Position numbers and translations under genes: made by a program. From an uncultured Prolixibacteraceae bacterium (GTDB lineage: Bacteria; Bacteroidota; Bacteroidia; Bacteroidales; Prolixibacteraceae), in the NCBI GenBank assembly GCA_903834475.1, contig CAILJH010000281.1, positions 1-48,801 of the forward strand: 48,801 nucleotides of DNA. The letters are read 5' to 3'. How positions within the stretch are numbered: position 1 is the first letter of the stretch; every line of letters begins with the position of its first letter. Under the pieces are notes generated by a model. That model made no database searches. It was not told the origin of the DNA and was given only the letters and a program-made list of their open reading frames with translations. Below, in pieces: positions 40,324 to 47,334 of this stretch.

Positions 40324-40357
40324 AAGCCCCGAGTACTCGGGGTTTGGAGGGGGCTTT
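40324..40357. repeat. Short dispersed repeat (AAGCCCC...GGTTTGGAGGGGGCTT)
   Basis: AAGCCCCGAGTACTCGGGGTTT forms a short hairpin (CCCCGAGTACTCGGGG) and continues GGAGGGGGCTTT. Same family as elements at 1741-1794 and 42810-42842. It sits 14 bp before the psrC start. Confidence 0.6.
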
Positions 40358-40370
40358 AAATGATAAAACT

Positions 40371-41312
40371 ATGAGAGAAGAATTGTTTGCAAGCGGACGT
40401 AACATCCCGAATATCGATCCTTATCTGAATATCTGGCACTGGCAGATTCCGATTTACCTTTTTCTTGGCGGACTTGCTGCCGGAATTCTCTTTTTTGCCG
40501 GAGTATTTACCATTATGGGAAAGGCGCATAAAATGCCTGCAACGGTCAAAAAAGCACCTATGATTGTACCATTTGCCCTGATTTTCGGTTTGTTTATGCT
40601 TTTTCTGGATCTGAAACACAAGCTCTATTTCTGGCAGCTTTACACAACCATCCGCCTGGAATCGCCCATGGGGTGGGGTGCTTGGGTTTTAATGATTATC
40701 ACGCCCATTTCGTTGCTCTGGTGTGCCAGTTACATCAAAGAGTTTTACCCCAATTGGGACTGGAAATTTAAATTCCTGAATACGTTTGAAGCCTGGGTAA
40801 TCAAAAACAGGGTCATCGTGGCCTGGCCAATGACTATTTATGCCGTCATTCTTGGTATTTATACCGGAATTTTACTTTCGGCCTTTAACGCCCGTCCGCT
40901 ATGGAATACCTCGATTCTGGGGCCGCTGTTTCTGGTCTCCGGAATGTCAACCGGCGCAGCCATAATCATTATGCTGAGCGATGATCACAAGGAACGAAAA
41001 ATCATGGGTCGCATCGACATTCTGCTAATTGTTATTGAGCTGTTTTTTATCGTGCATCTGTTCATGGGATTTTTGGCCGGATCGGAAGCACAAATTGATG
41101 CGGCAAACCTCTTTCTGGGCGGAAAATTTACTGCACCATTCTTTACTTTTGTGGTAATGCTTGGCCTGATATTTCCGGCAGTCCTCGAAATTTTTGAACT
41201 GAAAGGATTCAAAGTGCCGATATATGTTCCGGCGATTCTGGTGTTGATCGGCGGGTTGATATTCAGGTTTCTGATGGTAGAAGCAGGACAAATTACGCGA
41301 TATTTGTATTGA
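40371..41312 (+). CDS. psrC: NrfD/PsrC-type quinone-interacting membrane subunit
   Basis: A 313-residue protein with about eight transmembrane helices. WHWQIPIYLFLGGLAAGILFFAG is the NrfD signature; GWGAWVLMIITPISLLWC and LVSGMSTGAAIIIMLS recur in PsrC. It anchors the complex and binds quinone on the periplasmic side, coupling sulfur-compound reduction to the menaquinone pool. Start chosen at MREELFAS; an earlier TTG lies in the repeat. Confidence 0.92.
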   Translation: MREELFASGRNIPNIDPYLNIWHWQIPIYLFLGGLAAGILFFAGVFTIMGKAHKMPATVKKAPMIVPFALIFGLFMLFLDLKHKLYFWQLYTTIRLESPMGWGAWVLMIITPISLLWCASYIKEFYPNWDWKFKFLNTFEAWVIKNRVIVAWPMTIYAVILGIYTGILLSAFNARPLWNTSILGPLFLVSGMSTGAAIIIMLSDDHKERKIMGRIDILLIVIELFFIVHLFMGFLAGSEAQIDAANLFLGGKFTAPFFTFVVMLGLIFPAVLEIFELKGFKVPIYVPAILVLIGGLIFRFLMVEAGQITRYLY

Positions 41313-41377
41313 TGCGACGATTTGGATTTTAAATAGAATCCACACTAACAAGTCATTAATAAAATGTTCATTGAAAC

Positions 41378-41569
41378 TTACCACGAAGTGGTAATATATT
41401 AGTCACCTCCAATAAAATTGGGGGAAAAGAATAAGAAAGAAACTGAACCCTGAAGAGGGTTCAATATAAAAAATTCTTGTAATTGAACCCCTTCCGGGTT
41501 CATCCTAATGTTCTGAATTTCTTCCCCCGGTTTTACCGGGGGTGATTAACATTTAATCCCTTCGGGATT
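41378..41569. repeat. Cluster of five perfect hairpins (dispersed repeat array)
   Basis: Five short palindromes in 190 bp between psrC and the YeeE genes. In order: TTACCAC-GAA-GTGGTAA; TGAACCCT-GAAG-AGGGTTCA; TGAACCC-CTTCC-GGGTTCA; CCCCCGG-TTTTA-CCGGGGG; AATCCC-TTC-GGGATT. The second and third share the TGAACCC arm. It is gene-free and each stem is perfect, so this is a structured repeat, probably a Bacteroidota REP-like element. It may slow transcription or protect the upstream mRNA. Confidence 0.75.
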
Positions 41570-41596
41570 GCTATAAGTAATATAATAACACTGTAT

Positions 41597-42124
41597 ATGA
41601 AAAAGATAAAAAACGACGGATCGTTTTATGTCAATCCCTATTTAGGCGGAGTGATATTGGGAACTGTTCTTTTGCTTTCGTTTTACATTTCGGGCCGGGG
41701 ACTCGGTGCCAGCGGAGCGGTGAAAAATACGATTGCCGCTACCGTGAATGTTGTGGCTCCTCAGCATGTCGAGAAATCGGCTTACTATAGCCAGTTTGCC
41801 GGGGGTGATAAAAGGCCGATGAATAACTGGTTGGTTTATGAAGTGCTTGGAGTTTTGGCCGGAGCTTTTATTTCAGGAATAATTTTTAACCGGCTGAAAT
41901 TAAAAGTGGAACATTCACCCAAAATCACCTCGCGCCGCCGCTTGGTTTTTGCATTACTTGGCGGACTAATCTTTGGATTTGGCTCTCAGCTTGCACGTGG
42001 GTGCACCAGTGGTGCTGCCCTGAGTGGAATGGCTGTTTTGTCATTGGGAGGTTACATCACCATGGTGGCAATTTTTGGAACGGCTTTCATTGCAGCCTGG
42101 ATATTCCGTAAAAACTGGACTTAA
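41597..42124 (+). CDS. YeeE/YedE-family sulfur transporter, half-size (first)
   Basis: A 175-residue membrane protein with about four hydrophobic segments. RRRLVFALLGGLIFGFGSQLARGCTSGAALSGMAVLSLGGYITMVAIFGTAFIAAW carries the YeeE motif RGCTSG with the conserved Cys. YeeE/YedE proteins move thiosulfate or other sulfane-sulfur species through a Cys relay. Here the family is encoded as two halves. 18 bp to the next half. Confidence 0.9.
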   Translation: MKKIKNDGSFYVNPYLGGVILGTVLLLSFYISGRGLGASGAVKNTIAATVNVVAPQHVEKSAYYSQFAGGDKRPMNNWLVYEVLGVLAGAFISGIIFNRLKLKVEHSPKITSRRRLVFALLGGLIFGFGSQLARGCTSGAALSGMAVLSLGGYITMVAIFGTAFIAAWIFRKNWT

Positions 42125-42141
42125 ACTTTCAACTAAAAATT

Positions 42142-42735
42142 ATGATCGGACCAATCATTTCATCAGGAATAGTCTCGCAGGCATGGGACAATATATTCGC
42201 CTTAATCCTGGGTATGGGTTTCGGCTTTGCACTCGAATCATCGGGTTTCTCTTCGTCACGAAAAATTATCGGAACTTTTTTCGGCTACGATTTCGTGGTG
42301 GTAAAAGTGTTCTTTACAGCAGCTATCGTGGCTTCTGTAGGTTTGCTTTACCTCAGTTACTTCGGACTTTTAGATTTCTCGCTGCTATATATTCAGCCAA
42401 CCTTTCTGACTTCGGCCATCGTGGGTGGAATCATCATGGGCATTGGGTTCGCGATGGGTGGTTTTTGCCCGGGAACCAGTCTGGCTGCCAGCGCGGTTGG
42501 CCGAATCGATGGCATGGTATTCTTTGGAGGAATGTTTATCGGTGTATTTCTGTTTTCTGAATCTTTTCCTTTGTTCGAAAATATGTATTACAGCGGTTCG
42601 CTGGGAGCAAAAATGATTAATACCACACTGGGAATTTCGCCCGAGCTGTTTACGTTCTTCCTTGTTCTGGCTGCCATGGGAATGTTTTTTGGAGCAGCCT
42701 GGGTTCAGAAGAAGGTGAAAAAAGTTGAATACTAA
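42142..42735 (+). CDS. YeeE/YedE-family sulfur transporter, half-size (second)
   Basis: A 197-residue membrane protein with about five hydrophobic segments. FALESSGFSSSRKIIGTFFGYDFVVVKVFFTA and MGIGFAMGGFCPGTSLAASAVGRIDGMVFFGGMFIGVFLF hold the second family motif GGFCPGTS with the conserved Cys. With the previous gene it would give a two-half pore with one Cys per half. The rhodanese genes that follow may bind the sulfur it carries. Confidence 0.9.
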   Translation: MIGPIISSGIVSQAWDNIFALILGMGFGFALESSGFSSSRKIIGTFFGYDFVVVKVFFTAAIVASVGLLYLSYFGLLDFSLLYIQPTFLTSAIVGGIIMGIGFAMGGFCPGTSLAASAVGRIDGMVFFGGMFIGVFLFSESFPLFENMYYSGSLGAKMINTTLGISPELFTFFLVLAAMGMFFGAAWVQKKVKKVEY

Positions 42736-42809
42736 ATCCTGAAGAGTTCTGAATTAGGAGTGATAAGTTATGAGTTAATTTAGATGCAAACTTTGAATGG
42801 CTTTTTTTT

Positions 42810-42842
42810 AAGCCCTGAGAACTCGGGGTTTGGAACGGGCTT
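42810..42842. repeat. Short dispersed repeat (AAGCCCTGAGAACTCGGGGTTTGG type)
   Basis: AAGCCC at one end and GGGCTT at the other, with ACTCGGGGTTTGGA inside as in the element before psrC. 15 bp before the rhodanese ATG. Confidence 0.55.
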
Positions 42843-42856
42843 ATAAACTTAAATAG

Positions 42857-43480
42857 ATGGAAAGAAAATACACCATACTTGCTGTTCTTCTGATCGTGCT
42901 GGCCCTCGGTCTGGTAATCCTTCCGAAGAAAAACGACCGGAAAGAAACTGATCCGAAGATTCTGCTCAGTTCCATTGCAGAACGGTCGCGCTACCTGACA
43001 ACAGATCAGGTTACTCACCGGATCATTGAAAACGATCCAACGCTGCTGTTGATCGACCTTCGGAGTGCCGGGCAGTTTAAGACATTTTCGTTGCCCGGAG
43101 CGGTGAATATTTTACCCGATTCGCTTTTCAGCCAAACGAATAACGAACTTTTAAATCAATCGGGAAAAGACAAAGTGTTTTTTGCGAATTCCGATCTGGA
43201 AGCCGAAAAAGCCTGGTTGCTTTGCACCCGTTGTTCCATTGGCCGGATTTATATCATGAAAGGCGGTATGAACGAATGGTTTAATACGATTATCAAGCCA
43301 ACAGTGGCTTCTGCGACCTCCTCGTCGGCCGAGCTGGATTTAATCAGTTTCAGAAATGCGGCCCGACAGTTTTTTACAGGAGCGGGTCAGGCTACCGGAC
43401 AATCTGCAACAGCAAAATCTCCTGAAAAAGTTCAGGTTGTCAGGAAAGCTGCCACCCGAAGTGCTGGCGGAGGATGCTGA
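42857..43480 (+). CDS. Membrane-anchored rhodanese-like protein, catalytic residue Ala, C-terminal GGGC
   Basis: A 207-residue protein with one N-terminal span (about residues 5-23) and a rhodanese fold: LLLIDLRSAGQFKTFSLPGAVNI, then KVFFANSDLEAEKAWLLCTRC and RIYIMKGGMNEW. At the catalytic position the residue is Ala (FFAN), aligned without gaps to the selenocysteine codon of the next gene, and a CTRC pair lies in the following helix. After a Ser/Ala/Gln linker the protein ends in GGGC, a lone terminal Cys shared with its neighbour. It may be a scaffold or sulfur acceptor, not a classical rhodanese. Likely partner of the next protein. Confidence 0.82.
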   Translation: MERKYTILAVLLIVLALGLVILPKKNDRKETDPKILLSSIAERSRYLTTDQVTHRIIENDPTLLLIDLRSAGQFKTFSLPGAVNILPDSLFSQTNNELLNQSGKDKVFFANSDLEAEKAWLLCTRCSIGRIYIMKGGMNEWFNTIIKPTVASATSSSAELDLISFRNAARQFFTGAGQATGQSATAKSPEKVQVVRKAATRSAGGGC

Positions 43481-43533
43481 TTCATTTTTAATTAGAAGTA
43501 TTGGTTTAAAATAAATACATAAAACAACCGGAC

Positions 43534-44130
43534 ATGAATAGCTTTTTGAAAGCAAACCTGCTATGGTTAAGTTTATTGGGAGTGGCTGTAATCATTGTGG
43601 TCCTGGCATTTATTTTCAGGCCGAACACAACGGAATATCAGATTGGGGCATCGGAAACTTTGAAATGGATGAATAAAACACCAATGGAAGTTGCTATTGA
43701 TAATATCGGTGGGAAACAACTCATAGATCTCCGTCCGGTGGATTTATTTTTACAGGGACATGCTACAAATGCGATCAATATACCAGTTCGTAATCTGCTT
43801 GATCAGGAATCGGTCAGTTTGTTTGATGAACTTCGTGAAAACGGAAAAGAAGTAATTCTCTATTGAAGCGATCAATTGCAGACCACCGCTCCGTGGCTGC
43901 TGCTTCAACAACTCGGCTATCAAAATATTAAAATTCTGAAGGGCGGTTATTCCTCTGATCAAAAGTTTAAAGAACCTGCATTGTCATCCACGGAAACTAT
44001 GCAAATGGATACTGAGGCAATTCATGTAAAATCCCAACTGATCGATGCGTCATCAGTAAAACCTGAAAACAAAAAATCAGAGGCAGTAATTCCTGTCCGG
44101 AAAAAAGGAACTTCCGGCGGAGGTTGCTGA
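43534..44130 (+). CDS. Candidate selenocysteine rhodanese (in-frame TGA at the catalytic position)
   Basis: Read through the TGA at 43864-43866, this is 198 residues: a membrane anchor (about 7-28), the rhodanese start QLIDLRPVDLFLQGHATNAINIPV, then NGKEVILY-U-SDQLQTTAPWLLLQQLGYQNIKILKGGY. The TGA (residue 111) takes exactly the catalytic Cys place of the VxxYC loop. Downstream the frame stays open, keeps the rhodanese helix and KGGY, and ends in TSGGGC, matching its neighbour. A hairpin follows the TGA at the right distance for a bacterial SECIS. Alternatives: a nonsense mutation or sequencing error. No sel genes are in this window. A selenolate in place of the thiol would give a more reactive sulfane-sulfur carrier. 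Confidence 0.72.
43864..43906 (+). promoter_or_regulatory. UGA codon and bSECIS-like stem-loop
   Basis: After the TGA, GCAG-A-CCAC pairs with GTGG-CTGC (8 bp, one bulged A) around the loop CGCTCC at 43887-43892. The loop starts 20 nt after the TGA and has G in the second position, as bacterial SECIS loops usually require. An outer GAAGC/GCTTC pair (43865-43869 with 43902-43906) could extend it. Confidence 0.6.
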
Positions 44131-44175
44131 GAATATTCGGGAACATCGGGTTCAATATAGTTCTGAAGTTTAGCC

Positions 44176-44640
44176 TTATTTCACCAATAAAACTTCATGA
44201 ATATTCTTTTCAATTGTTTCTTTAGGTAGCGCTCCCATGGTTGCCTGAGGCTGGCCCGTAACGGGAATAAAAAGCAGGGTTGGCAAGCTTGAAATTCCCA
44301 GGCTTTGAGACAACAACTGTTCCTTATCGGTGTCCACTTTGTAAACAATTACCTTTCCGGCATATTCTTTTGCAATTTCTTCAACACGTGGCGAAAGTTG
44401 TCTGCAAGGGCCACACCAGGTGGCATAAAAATCGATAATGGCAGGCAACTTTCCTTCGTATTTCCACTCCTTATTGACTTCATAGTTAAATACTTTCTGC
44501 TTAAACTCTGCGTTTGTTAAAACAATGACAGTTCCGGTACCTGAATTAGCCTTACTGCTTTCCTTGCCTGGGTTTGCGGCATTACAGTTGCTCAGAAGGA
44601 ATACCATTGCGAGCGATATTGAAATCAGAATTTTTTTCAT
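44176..44640 (-). CDS. Thioredoxin-family lipoprotein
   Basis: A 154-residue protein with a lipoprotein signal (MKKILISISLAMVFLLSNC, lipobox LSNC) and a thioredoxin domain with FYATWCGPCRQLSPRVEEIA and SLPTLLFIPVTG. It would work in the periplasm, anchored in a membrane. It is convergent with the selenocysteine rhodanese gene and transcribed after the DUF6132-like gene. I take the ATG that places the signal peptide at the N-terminus. A possible reductant for the rhodaneses. Confidence 0.92.
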   Translation of the reverse strand: MKKILISISLAMVFLLSNCNAANPGKESSKANSGTGTVIVLTNAEFKQKVFNYEVNKEWKYEGKLPAIIDFYATWCGPCRQLSPRVEEIAKEYAGKVIVYKVDTDKEQLLSQSLGISSLPTLLFIPVTGQPQATMGALPKETIEKNIHEVLLVK

Positions 44641-44666
44641 GGTTCTGTTTTTTGTATTTCTATTCT

Positions 44667-44912
44667 TCAGCATCTTCCTCTTGCACATGGACTATTCACC
44701 AAAAAGTAACCCAGGGCACCTCCCCAAATGGTACTCATGTATGGACTACTTGTAATGGCGCAGGTTCCCGAAGCACAGCCGACAAAGTGATAATAGGAAA
44801 AACCTGCAACAGCGCCTATCGTAACCGAAAGAAAGGGTCTCCAGAAATTCCATGTTTTGAGATTCTCCTTAAAAGTTTCTTGGCTCGGTTTAACTTCACA
44901 ATTATTTTCCAT
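44667..44912 (-). CDS. DUF6132-like small membrane protein
   Basis: An 81-residue protein: a soluble start with Cys5 (MENNCEVKPSQETF), one or two hydrophobic segments (FLSVTIGAVAGFSYYHFVGC, TIWGGALGYFLV) and the conserved GCASGTCAITSSPYMSTIWGGALGYF pattern of a DUF6132-type family, with a Cys pair CASGTC. It ends in CARGRC. Function unknown; the cysteines suit metal or sulfur transfer. First gene of a two-gene unit under the shared 41-bp operator. Confidence 0.72.
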   Translation of the reverse strand: MENNCEVKPSQETFKENLKTWNFWRPFLSVTIGAVAGFSYYHFVGCASGTCAITSSPYMSTIWGGALGYFLVNSPCARGRC

Positions 44913-44938
44913 GGCAATTGTTCTAAATTATTTATCTG

Positions 44939-44946
44939 CAAAACTA
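44939..44946 (-). promoter_or_regulatory. -7 element of the DUF6132/thioredoxin unit
   Basis: Minus-strand TAGTTTTG matches TAnnTTTG. The 41-bp block begins 14 bp upstream, as at the ArsM-like gene (13 bp). Confidence 0.55.
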
Positions 44947-44959
44947 CTAAAAGAATAAC

Positions 44960-45000
44960 ATGAATCGCATTAGTGACACTTAAATCTTTTTAGTGACACT
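44960..45000 (-). promoter_or_regulatory. 41-bp operator-like block with two direct repeats (copy 2)
   Basis: Starts ATGAATCGC, with TTAGTGACACT twice, 20 bp apart, separated by TAAATCTTT; 37 of 41 positions agree with copy 1 at 4242-4282. It lies in the divergent gap between the DUF6132-like gene and the zinc-ribbon gene and overlaps the upstream edge of the latter's promoter. Confidence 0.7.
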
Positions 45001-45008
45001 AATTTGTT

Positions 45009-45016
45009 TACATTTG
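45009..45016 (+). promoter_or_regulatory. -7 element of the zinc-ribbon gene
   Basis: TACATTTG fits TAnnTTTG, 18 bp before the ATG. The -33 position falls inside the operator-like block, so a bound regulator could repress this gene while acting on the divergent one. Confidence 0.55.
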
Positions 45017-45033
45017 CATCAGGAAAATATCTT

Positions 45034-45468
45034 ATGAGCGAAATATTCAGCAACAACCTTAATCCTGAACAACTGGAGGAAATGTTCGGGAGCGACGAAA
45101 AATGTCTCGGATTTTTGGCAGGAATAAAATGGGGCAATGGGTTTGTTTGCAAGAATTGTGGCAACACCAACTCATGTCCGGGGAAGGAGCCGTTTTCGCG
45201 CCGTTGCACCAAATGCAAAGCAAAAGAAACCGCGACCAACGGCACTGTTTTTCATGGGGTGAAGTTCCCGATCAGCAAAGCTTTTTATATTGCTTACCAG
45301 GTTTGTAAAGGCAAGGAGGATGTTTCATCCTACGAATTTGGACGCCGGCTTTCGCTTCGCCAAATGACCTGCTGGAATTTCAAAACCCGGATTCAGCATG
45401 CGCTGAAGGAAATGGATTCGCTCTCCGAAAAAGAAAGAAGCACCATGGAGAAGATTTTGACCAGTTAA
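45034..45468 (+). CDS. Orphan transposase-type zinc-ribbon protein
   Basis: A 144-residue protein. CKNCGNTNSCPGKEPFSRRCTKCKAKETATNGTVFHGVKFPISKAFYIAYQVCKGK matches the N-terminal zinc ribbon and HTH-like region of IS1595-type transposases. The protein stops before any DDE catalytic domain, and no inverted repeats or target duplications were seen. So this is a stand-alone DNA-binding part, either domesticated or the remnant of an element. Its promoter overlaps the direct-repeat block, so it could be the regulator that reads it. That idea is speculative. Confidence 0.75.
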   Translation: MSEIFSNNLNPEQLEEMFGSDEKCLGFLAGIKWGNGFVCKNCGNTNSCPGKEPFSRRCTKCKAKETATNGTVFHGVKFPISKAFYIAYQVCKGKEDVSSYEFGRRLSLRQMTCWNFKTRIQHALKEMDSLSEKERSTMEKILTS

Positions 45469-45589
45469 TTCCGGAACAAGAAAAAAGTCATCAGTAATTA
45501 GGAAAAATTAGGATCGACTTTTCGAAAGCCTGATGTATTTCCCCTTTTCCCATTTTACTAATGACCTTTTTCTATGGTCACTTTCCAAA

Positions 45590-46189
45590 TTATTTTTGCG
45601 CTACCAAAAGAAACACCGGATACACTCTCCCGGATTCGCGTTCCATTTCGAAACATTTCTTGTTTTCAATATTCCTGAATCCGGCTTGTTTCATAATTCC
45701 GGCAAGGTTTTCAGGATCGAAACCCCAATGAACCTTTACTTCCGGTCCATGGAACGATCCGTCTTCAGGGTATAAATCAGCAATAGCCAGATATCCATCC
45801 GGATTCAGCATCGAATAGAATGTGTGGATAATGGTTTCGTAATCATTCACATGATGTAGCACCATCTGATTGTAAATGATATCGAAAGTCCCGTCGAACT
45901 TTTTATGCTCCAGATCGAACCAAAGCGGTTTGATGTGCCCCGTTTTGAAATAATCAGCCTTCTCTTCGCAGACTTTAATCATTTCCTGAGAACTGTCCAT
46001 CAGGGTAATTTCTGAAAATTTGTCTTTGAGCAAGAAACTCAGAATACCTGTCCCGGCTCCATATTCGAGAGCTTTCATCGTAGAATTCAGTGGAATCCTT
46101 TTTTCAAGTTCAGAGGCAATAGCTACTGAACGATTCGTGTGCATTTTATCTTTGTCCCATTCACGGGCCCGGGCATCAAATTCACTCAT
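45590..46189 (-). CDS. Class I SAM-dependent methyltransferase
   Basis: A 199-residue protein: ALEYGAGTGILSFLLKDKF (SAM motif I), ITLMDSSQEMIKVCEEKA (motif II), FDIIYNQMVLHHVNDYETIIHTFYSMLNPDGYLAIADLY (motifs IV-V). This is the UbiE/ArsM-like fold, but without ArsM cysteine motifs. The substrate cannot be told. It follows the Rrf2 and Crp/Fnr genes on the same strand. Confidence 0.88.
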   Translation of the reverse strand: MSEFDARAREWDKDKMHTNRSVAIASELEKRIPLNSTMKALEYGAGTGILSFLLKDKFSEITLMDSSQEMIKVCEEKADYFKTGHIKPLWFDLEHKKFDGTFDIIYNQMVLHHVNDYETIIHTFYSMLNPDGYLAIADLYPEDGSFHGPEVKVHWGFDPENLAGIMKQAGFRNIENKKCFEMERESGRVYPVFLLVAQK

Positions 46190-46234
46190 TTAATTGGATT
46201 TTAAATTTCAATTCCGATTGGCATTTTTCAGTTA

Positions 46235-46642
46235 TCAGATCAGCATTTCCAGGGTGGTGGCTTCCAGCTTATCGTAGGTATATTGCCTGATGTCCTTGAA
46301 TGTTCCACGTATTAAACAACCCTGTTCGTCAACACAATGTTCACAGTGTTCGTAGTATTTCTCGGAGGTACAGGGAAGCAAGGCAATGCTGCCTTCGAAC
46401 AGCCGGACGATTTCAAGCAGATTGATGTCTCTGGGATTTTTTATCAGGAAATAGCCGCCGTTTTTACCCAGTTTGCTGCTCAGATAGCCGTTTTTTTTAA
46501 GTTCGAGTAAAATGGATTCGAGGAACCGTTTTGGAATTTTTTCACTTTCGGCTATTTCGTTAATCATCAGTATCCCTTTTCCATATTCTTTTGCAAGCCG
46601 GACCAATGCCAGCATGGAGTATCTTGTTTTATTTGTCAGCAT
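46235..46642 (-). CDS. Rrf2-family transcription regulator
   Basis: A 135-residue protein. The winged helix is YSMLALVRLAKEYGKGILMINEIAESEKIPKRFLESILLELKKNGYLSSKLGKNGGYFL, the Rrf2 signature. Cysteines in LPCTSEKYYEHCEHCVDEQGC fit the Fe-S site of IscR/NsrR-type members, though more are present than the usual three. Rrf2 proteins sense iron-sulfur, nitric oxide or cysteine/sulfide state (CymR). The tandem with the Crp/Fnr gene (2-bp gap) suggests co-regulation. Confidence 0.9.
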   Translation of the reverse strand: MLTNKTRYSMLALVRLAKEYGKGILMINEIAESEKIPKRFLESILLELKKNGYLSSKLGKNGGYFLIKNPRDINLLEIVRLFEGSIALLPCTSEKYYEHCEHCVDEQGCLIRGTFKDIRQYTYDKLEATTLEMLI

Positions 46643-46644
46643 GT

Positions 46645-47334
46645 TTATCCTATTTTACTGATGTGTTTTAATTTGTCGATGTCATTTATTGCTACGATTT
46701 TGCCATCGACAGATATAATTTTTTCGGTTTGCCATTTCGATAAGGTCATGATTACATTCTCGGTGGAACAACCAGCAAATTCGGCGATTTCTTTTCGTGT
46801 AAGTGAAAGATGGAACGAAGTATCGTTATAAACTTCGGCAGCCAGGTATAAAATGATGTCGGCAATGCGTCCTTCTTTTTGTTTGTGAGCCAGGCTGATG
46901 AAGTTCATCACCGACTTTTTGAACATTTCTGAAGCAACCTGGAACATCATCATGGCAAATCTTGAATTTTCTACCAGAACCTCTTCAAGCACTTTGGCAT
47001 CAATCAGAATAACCTCGCAATCTTCCACCGCGATGAACGAAAACAAATTGTTGTCTTTGTAAAACAAGTTCGCGCCACCCAGAATTTTCGGTGCAGAGAC
47101 AATGGTCAGAATCAGGTTTTTACTCGATTCGTTTTCGTAATTAAACTTCACGATGCCTTTTTCGAGGTACACCACATGAGTTGGCAATCCGCCTTGTTTC
47201 AGGATTGTTTCGCCTTTTTTGAAAATAAGTTTAACCGAAGTTTTCTCCAGTTTATCGAAATCTTTGTCTGAAATAAACTGCGATGAAATTCTTCTGAACC
47301 AGGAAAATTCCGGTCTGGGTTCATTGATCGTCAT
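46645..47334 (-). CDS. Crp/Fnr family transcription regulator
   Basis: A 229-residue protein. Sensor domain LIFKKGETILKQGGLPTHVVYLEKGIVKFNYE; winged helix LTRKEIAEFAGCSTENVIMTLSKWQTEKIISV, with a Cys in the recognition helix turn. No N-terminal Fnr Cys cluster. A TATCTTTG -7 element lies on the minus strand at 47399-47406. Third regulator of this type in the window. Confidence 0.9.
   Translation of the reverse strand: MTINEPRPEFSWFRRISSQFISDKDFDKLEKTSVKLIFKKGETILKQGGLPTHVVYLEKGIVKFNYENESSKNLILTIVSAPKILGGANLFYKDNNLFSFIAVEDCEVILIDAKVLEEVLVENSRFAMMMFQVASEMFKKSVMNFISLAHKQKEGRIADIILYLAAEVYNDTSFHLSLTRKEIAEFAGCSTENVIMTLSKWQTEKIISVDGKIVAINDIDKLKHISKIG

Noticed and set aside
41378..41569. CRISPR array.
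   Set aside because: The palindromes differ in sequence and spacing, there are no equal-length repeats with unique spacers and no cas genes.
43534..43866. Treating the short ORF ending at the TGA (110 residues) and the one after it as two separate genes or a pseudogene.
   Set aside because: The stop lies exactly at the catalytic position, the frame downstream stays open and keeps rhodanese features and the GGGC end, and a SECIS-like hairpin follows. A selenocysteine reading explains all of this better, though a mutation is not excluded.
45034..45468. Intact insertion sequence of the IS1595 type.
   Set aside because: There is no DDE catalytic domain, no terminal inverted repeats and no target-site duplication in the flanks; only the zinc-ribbon part is present.
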